From Bacteroidota bacterium (lineage in GTDB: Bacteria > Bacteroidota > Bacteroidia > Bacteroidales > Prolixibacteraceae), in contig JAUYEQ010000526.1 in the NCBI GenBank assembly GCA_030691295.1, positions 1 to 8,780 on the forward strand: DNA of 8,780 nucleotides, given 5' to 3'. The translations under genes and the position numbers were made by a program. Position 1 is the stretch's first letter. Each line of letters begins with the position of its first letter. A model generated the notes under the pieces. It had not been told where the DNA came from. It worked only from the letters and a program-made list of their open reading frames with translations, and did no database searches. Shown one piece after another: positions 5,558-8,780 of this stretch.

Positions 5558-6109
5558 TTATTGTCCGAATGGCAGGTAGTTGGCTTTCACCGTAACTTCC
5601 ATTTGCTTTCCTATCTTGTCGCGTACGATTGCCGGAATAACGATTCCGTAATCTTCAGGAGTAACCTCGAATTTAGACGTTCCAACCAGTTTCCCATTTT
5701 CAATGCCGAGTGTCCCGGGAACTGTGATTGTTTTTTCCACTCCATGAACGTTTAAAAGTCCGGTAACTTTAATGTTGGCAATCGGAGCATTCAGCATGTC
5801 TTTTGTAAAGCCCTCAATTTTTCCGTTGAACCTCGCTTTCGGGTATTTCGCACTTTCCATGTAGTTTTCGTTGAAATGCTCTTCCATTAGCGCCCTTTTG
5901 AAATGGAAAGTTGTCATGAGTGCTTGAAATCCGATTTCACCGGTTTCTGCATTCAGAATGGTCACTGCTTCGTTGCTTTCGCCAAGTATGTCTTCCAATG
6001 GGGTGGAAGAGTAAAACGAGATGTAAGCATTTTTAGCGATAAATTTACCTTGTCCGGATGCACCAATCGAGGCAGTAATAAAAATCAGGATAAATAATTT
6101 TTTAAGCAT
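5558..6109 (-). CDS. YceI family periplasmic protein
   Basis: 183 aa. An N-terminal signal peptide (MLKKLFILIFITASIGASG, cut near residue 19) indicates export. The mature part matches the YceI lipocalin-like beta-barrel family: KNAYISFYSSTPLEDI near the start, the HFKRALMEEHFNENYM segment, AKYPKARFNGKI, then GLLNVHGVEKTITVP and a late FEVTPEDYGI. Known family members bind isoprenoid chains such as ubiquinone-type or polyprenyl lipids in the barrel; this has not been shown for this protein. The start codon lies 6 bp after the stop of the DUF5777 gene, so the two are almost certainly cotranscribed. It is the last gene of the five-gene operon. Confidence 0.88.
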   Translation of the reverse strand: MLKKLFILIFITASIGASGQGKFIAKNAYISFYSSTPLEDILGESNEAVTILNAETGEIGFQALMTTFHFKRALMEEHFNENYMESAKYPKARFNGKIEGFTKDMLNAPIANIKVTGLLNVHGVEKTITVPGTLGIENGKLVGTSKFEVTPEDYGIVIPAIVRDKIGKQMEVTVKANYLPFGQ

Positions 6110-6115
6110 GGCTTA

Positions 6116-7012
6116 CTATTTTTTATTGAATGCAAAAACCCTCGAAATGTTGAATCCCAGATGAATGTCTCCATCCGCCCAGCTTCCGGTGGTTTGTGGA
6201 ATGAATGAGCCTTCGCGCATTCCCTGAGAGTTGGTGACCATAATTTGGAAAACATGGCCGCCGGTTTCAATATCGACCCCAACCGATAATGCGTTGTATG
6301 GTCTGGGTTCGAGAAACTCGCTGTTCGGATTGTAAGTGTAATAGTATTCAGCGTTCAGCGAAAGTCGTTTGGTTAATTTATACCGTCCGCCCACTCCCAA
6401 TGCATAAATGTCGTTTTGGTCGAGCTCTGTTCTGACCAGGTTGCGGTGAATAAACGTCGGCGTTAATTGAACCGAAAGATTTTCGTTAAATTTTCGGGCA
6501 ATCAATAACTGATTGACATAGGTAAGCCGGGACGAAAAGTAATTGGATGTACCAACCGGCCTTTCAGGAAATTTCAGGGTCATTATTTCAATCGAAGTAA
6601 AATAAGATACATGAACAGGCATAAATTTCGTTCCGGAAGATTGTCTTAATAAGCGCACTTTTGCGAATCCGTCGTAGGTTTTATTTTGACTTGAGCGTCC
6701 GGCTCCGAGCATTAACCAATCTTTAATTCCATATTCCAGACTGAAATGTATATGAGACTCATCGAGTCCGAATAGTCCGTAAGTGCCGCTGTTCAATGTG
6801 CCGAACCGGTGAGAAATACGGAAGTCAAGTTGCTTCTCTTTCATCTGTTCGATGGAATGTCCATTGATGATGCGGGTCGATTTAAAAGTCGCAGTGGTAA
6901 AATCAACCGTAGGCTTTAATTCAGCATTCATCAACTCATCCAAATCCTGACTGAAACCATTTCCTGCTACCAGAAAGATCAATCCAAAAAATATTGAAAG
7001 CATTTTATTCAT
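6116..7012 (-). CDS. DUF5777 family outer-membrane beta-barrel protein
   Basis: 298 aa with a signal peptide (about 1-22, ending near GFSQ). The mature protein resembles DUF5777: it opens with DELMNAELKPTVDFTTATFK, then STRIINGHSIE and LDFRISHRFGTLNSG, followed by amphipathic strands such as HIHFSLEYGIKDWLMLGAGR and an aromatic C-terminal end (LGFNISRVFAF). Alternating hydrophobic residues and turns suggest an outer-membrane barrel. Family function is not known to me. It lies 10 bp after the cytochrome lipoprotein gene and 6 bp before the YceI gene, so it may be the outer-membrane partner of the haem lipoproteins (inference). Confidence 0.8.
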   Translation of the reverse strand: MNKMLSIFFGLIFLVAGNGFSQDLDELMNAELKPTVDFTTATFKSTRIINGHSIEQMKEKQLDFRISHRFGTLNSGTYGLFGLDESHIHFSLEYGIKDWLMLGAGRSSQNKTYDGFAKVRLLRQSSGTKFMPVHVSYFTSIEIMTLKFPERPVGTSNYFSSRLTYVNQLLIARKFNENLSVQLTPTFIHRNLVRTELDQNDIYALGVGGRYKLTKRLSLNAEYYYTYNPNSEFLEPRPYNALSVGVDIETGGHVFQIMVTNSQGMREGSFIPQTTGSWADGDIHLGFNISRVFAFNKK

Positions 7013-7022
7013 AATCCGGACT

Positions 7023-7403
7023 TTAGTTGTTTAATGTTCCGTTGTCGATCCATTTCTGCAGTTGGTTGATTTCGCATGCAGTTAGTTTTCCTCCGCCCTG
7101 TGGCATTGGTATAAACCCGTTTTCATGTTTTACAGCCCCCATTAATTTACCATTTCCAGCCATTGTTTTAATATCTGCATAATTCTCCAGTTTAATTCCC
7201 CCTCCTGAGTTTAAATAATTCGAATTTGAATGACAGGTGAAACAGGCAGCCTGAAGAATGGGTTTTATTGTTTCTGAAAAAGTAACCTCAGTGAGATTGC
7301 AATCGGTAGTTATTACCGGATAAAGTTTTTCTTCATTATCGTAATAACAACCTGTTGTGAATGAGACAAACAGGATTAGTATTGTTTTCTGAATCTGTTT
7401 CAT
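7023..7403 (-). CDS. Small monohaem c-type cytochrome lipoprotein
   Basis: 126 aa. The N-terminus carries a lipoprotein signal (TTGC, lipid-modified Cys19 predicted). The haem-binding motif is CFTCH (C54, C57, H58), preceded by ETIKPILQAA as in class I-like and planctomycete-type cytochrome domains. A possible distal ligand is Met100 in FIPMPQGG. The C-terminal ACEINQLQKWIDNGTL is typical of these domains. Cys35 and Cys110 could form a disulfide. Predicted role is electron transfer at the envelope, membrane-anchored through lipid. It sits 18 bp after the preceding cytochrome-like gene and 10 bp before DUF5777. Confidence 0.85.
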   Translation of the reverse strand: MKQIQKTILILFVSFTTGCYYDNEEKLYPVITTDCNLTEVTFSETIKPILQAACFTCHSNSNYLNSGGGIKLENYADIKTMAGNGKLMGAVKHENGFIPMPQGGGKLTACEINQLQKWIDNGTLNN

Positions 7404-7421
7404 CGACTCCGTTTTTAGATT

Positions 7422-7808
7422 TTAGTTTGTAGCGCAGGTTTCTTTGGCGCCCTGTTCAATCCATAGCCGAATCAAAGTCCGTTTGTCCTGAGGTAGCGGA
7501 TTGTCGGGCGGCATGATTTCCAAAGTACTTGTCATCGCTTCATAAGCTTTGCTCTTGTCCGCATTCCCTGGTGTAATTGACTTCATAATGCTGGCATAAT
7601 CGGTAAAAACATATCCTTCTTCAGCCGTTTTTGCATCATGGCATCCACTTGTACCGCAACTGTTCTGAAAAATAGGCAGCACCTGTTCTGTAAAGCAAAT
7701 TGGTTCCAGCTGATCGGCTGAAATCCCTTCGTGTTGACAAGAGTTTGTCATGAATAGGGCAAAATAAAGTCCTAAAATCATCCATGCAAATCGTAGTCTT
7801 TTCATCAT
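7422..7808 (-). CDS. Cytochrome c-like lipoprotein with CX4CH haem motif
   Basis: 128 aa. Lipobox TNSC (Cys24) follows a hydrophobic signal. The haem-type motif is CGTSGCH (C51, C56, H57), a CX4CH spacing instead of CX2CH. It is flanked by EQVLPIFQNS before and HDAKTAEEGY after, as in small Bacteroidota cytochrome-domain proteins. Met99 in IMPPDNPLP is a candidate sixth ligand, and RLWIEQGAKETC closes the domain. Cys38 and Cys125 may be disulfide-bonded. CX4CH motifs occur in some cytochromes, so covalent haem attachment is plausible but not certain. The start could be either of two adjacent ATGs. It is the second gene of the operon. Confidence 0.8.
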   Translation of the reverse strand: MMKRLRFAWMILGLYFALFMTNSCQHEGISADQLEPICFTEQVLPIFQNSCGTSGCHDAKTAEEGYVFTDYASIMKSITPGNADKSKAYEAMTSTLEIMPPDNPLPQDKRTLIRLWIEQGAKETCATN

Positions 7809-7862
7809 AGCTTGACTTAATTGTTTGTGTAATATATTGCAGATTATAAATATACTGATTTT

Positions 7863-8471
7863 TTAGTTTTCCAGTAACCCGTCATCAACCCATTTTTTCA
7901 GGAGTGCAATATTAGCTGCTGACAATTTCGGACCACCAACTGGCATAAAGCCTGCTGCGCTTGATTCACGCTGAACCCTGTCAAGTATTCCGTTAATATT
8001 GCTTTTTGCAGTTGCATAATTGTCCCATTTGGGATTTGAACCTCCTGCCACATGGCATGGAGTGCAAGAATTTACCAGAAGTGGCTTAATATTGCTGGTA
8101 TAGTTAACTATTACTATCCCCGGATTTACGGTAATTATTACAGAAACCGGACTACCCTTGGTTCCGTTGCCTGTTGGTGTAATCACATAAGTTGCTGTAC
8201 CTGCGATTGCACCAGTTAAAGTCAAGGTTTGAGCAATACTTGAGCCGCTTCCGGCAGTTGCACCCGATACGCCCGATTGAACAACTGTCCATGAATAAGT
8301 TGTTCCCGATATTGTACTTGTTAAAGTGATTGAAGTGACAGAGCCTGAAGTGATCGTCTGTGTTGCTGGTGTTGCTGTTGCTACTGGTGGTATCACATCA
8401 TCTTCTTCTGTACATGAGTTCATAAAAAGAAGTGAGGAGAACATGAAGAGTGCAAAGATTCTTGTTTTCAT
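7863..8471 (-). CDS. Lipoprotein with PKD/Ig-like domain and cytochrome c domain
   Basis: 202 aa. The signal peptide ends in lipobox MNSC (Cys20 predicted to be lipidated), followed by an acidic EEDD tether typical of surface-exposed Bacteroidota lipoproteins. Residues about 33-117 are a Ser/Thr/Gly-rich beta domain of PKD-like type: TYSWTVV at 58-64 and PVSVIITVNP at 108-117. Residues about 123-202 are a monohaem cytochrome domain: NIKPLLVNSCTPCH (C136, C139, H140), Met176 in GFMPVGGPKLS as possible axial ligand, and LLKKWVDDGLL at the end. The Ig-like domain may act as a spacer that lifts the haem domain away from the membrane. It is the first gene of the likely operon; the 54-bp gap to the next gene shows no other gene. 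Confidence 0.82.
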   Translation of the reverse strand: MKTRIFALFMFSSLLFMNSCTEEDDVIPPVATATPATQTITSGSVTSITLTSTISGTTYSWTVVQSGVSGATAGSGSSIAQTLTLTGAIAGTATYVITPTGNGTKGSPVSVIITVNPGIVIVNYTSNIKPLLVNSCTPCHVAGGSNPKWDNYATAKSNINGILDRVQRESSAAGFMPVGGPKLSAANIALLKKWVDDGLLEN

Positions 8472-8663
8472 AGAGATTATTTTAACGAATTGATCATTGT
8501 TTGTATTAATTACTGTTTAGTATGAACAACAAAATACTAACAAGTCCGAAAATAAAATGTTTAAAAAATAATTATTTCCAATTGTCTGTAATGTTTCAGA
8601 ATTTACGATCAACAGGAAGATGACAATACTTTTTAATAGGAGAGATTTTTGGTAACACAAAAA
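8472..8663. other. AT-rich intergenic region, likely promoter of the cytochrome operon
   Basis: These 192 bp separate the operon's first gene from the 3' end of the next minus-strand gene. No gene or strong inverted repeat was seen. By position it should hold the operon's promoter. I could not match a full Bacteroidota-type TTTG / TAnnTTTG pair at good spacing, so no promoter is called. Confidence 0.4.
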
Positions 8664-8780
8664 TTAGTAGAAAGGCATCATTTTTATGATTTCGTCCTCG
8701 GTCGTGAGGTACTCTTTCATCAGGTTGGCGGCAAGGCAGGAATGAACAGGAATGATTTCGATCAGGTCGCCGGGTTTGAA
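8664..8780 (-). CDS. C-terminal fragment, D-threonine aldolase/D-serine dehydratase-like enzyme (partial)
   Basis: Only the last 38 codons and the TAA stop (8664-8666) are inside the window; the 5' part lies beyond 8780. The visible peptide starts FKPGDLIEIIPVHSCLAANL and ends KMMPFY. The GDLIEIIPVHSC segment matches the C-terminal part of the D-serine dehydratase-like domain in fold-III PLP enzymes. There a His-x-Cys pair (here His13 and Cys15 of the fragment) binds a metal needed for catalysis. Such enzymes act on D-threonine or D-serine type substrates. The family is inferred from a short piece, and the exact substrate cannot be told. Confidence 0.65.
   Translation of the reverse strand, partial: FKPGDLIEIIPVHSCLAANLMKEYLTTEDEIIKMMPFY

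Overview
The window looks like chromosomal DNA from a member of the Bacteroidota, probably class Bacteroidia and perhaps the Marinilabiliales/Prolixibacteraceae; the rank below phylum is a guess. The signs are DUF5777 and tRNA_anti-like (OB-fold) proteins, several short SPII lipoproteins of the NSC/TGC lipobox type, A-rich start regions without Shine-Dalgarno sequences, and small palindromic intergenic repeats.

Region 1 (75-4805, + strand) is a candidate terpenoid locus of three genes. The first is a fusion of a cysteine-rich DUF116-type domain with a trans-polyprenyl diphosphate synthase. The second is a short (293 aa) alpha-barrel protein of the prenyltransferase/squalene-cyclase repeat type. 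The third is a full-length squalene-hopene-cyclase-like protein with a DxDD acid motif (DGDD) and QW motifs. The inferred scheme is that the synthase makes a polyprenyl diphosphate and the class II cyclase cyclises it or a derivative. No squalene synthase or other hopanoid gene is visible, so product and substrate are open. Repeats have invaded this region: a palindromic repeat sits in frame inside the second gene, a nested inverted-repeat element (1753-1888) lies upstream of it, a pair of inverted REP-like hairpins (2845-2940) lies between genes two and three, and a further REP copy supplies the C-terminus and stop codon of the cyclase.

Region 2 (4853-8471, - strand) converges on region 1. 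Five genes spaced 6-54 bp apart form a likely operon, in transcription order: PKD-like/cytochrome c lipoprotein, CX4CH cytochrome-like lipoprotein, CXXCH cytochrome lipoprotein, DUF5777 outer-membrane beta-barrel, and YceI-family periplasmic protein. After a 276-bp gap with two palindromes and a short tandem repeat comes a membrane-anchored OB-fold protein. The set looks like a cell-envelope haem/redox module whose electron donor and acceptor are not visible.

Region 3 (8664-8780, - strand) is the 3' end of an unrelated gene, probably a D-threonine aldolase/D-serine dehydratase-like enzyme, running off the window. No tRNA, rRNA, CRISPR array, integrase or transposase was seen.
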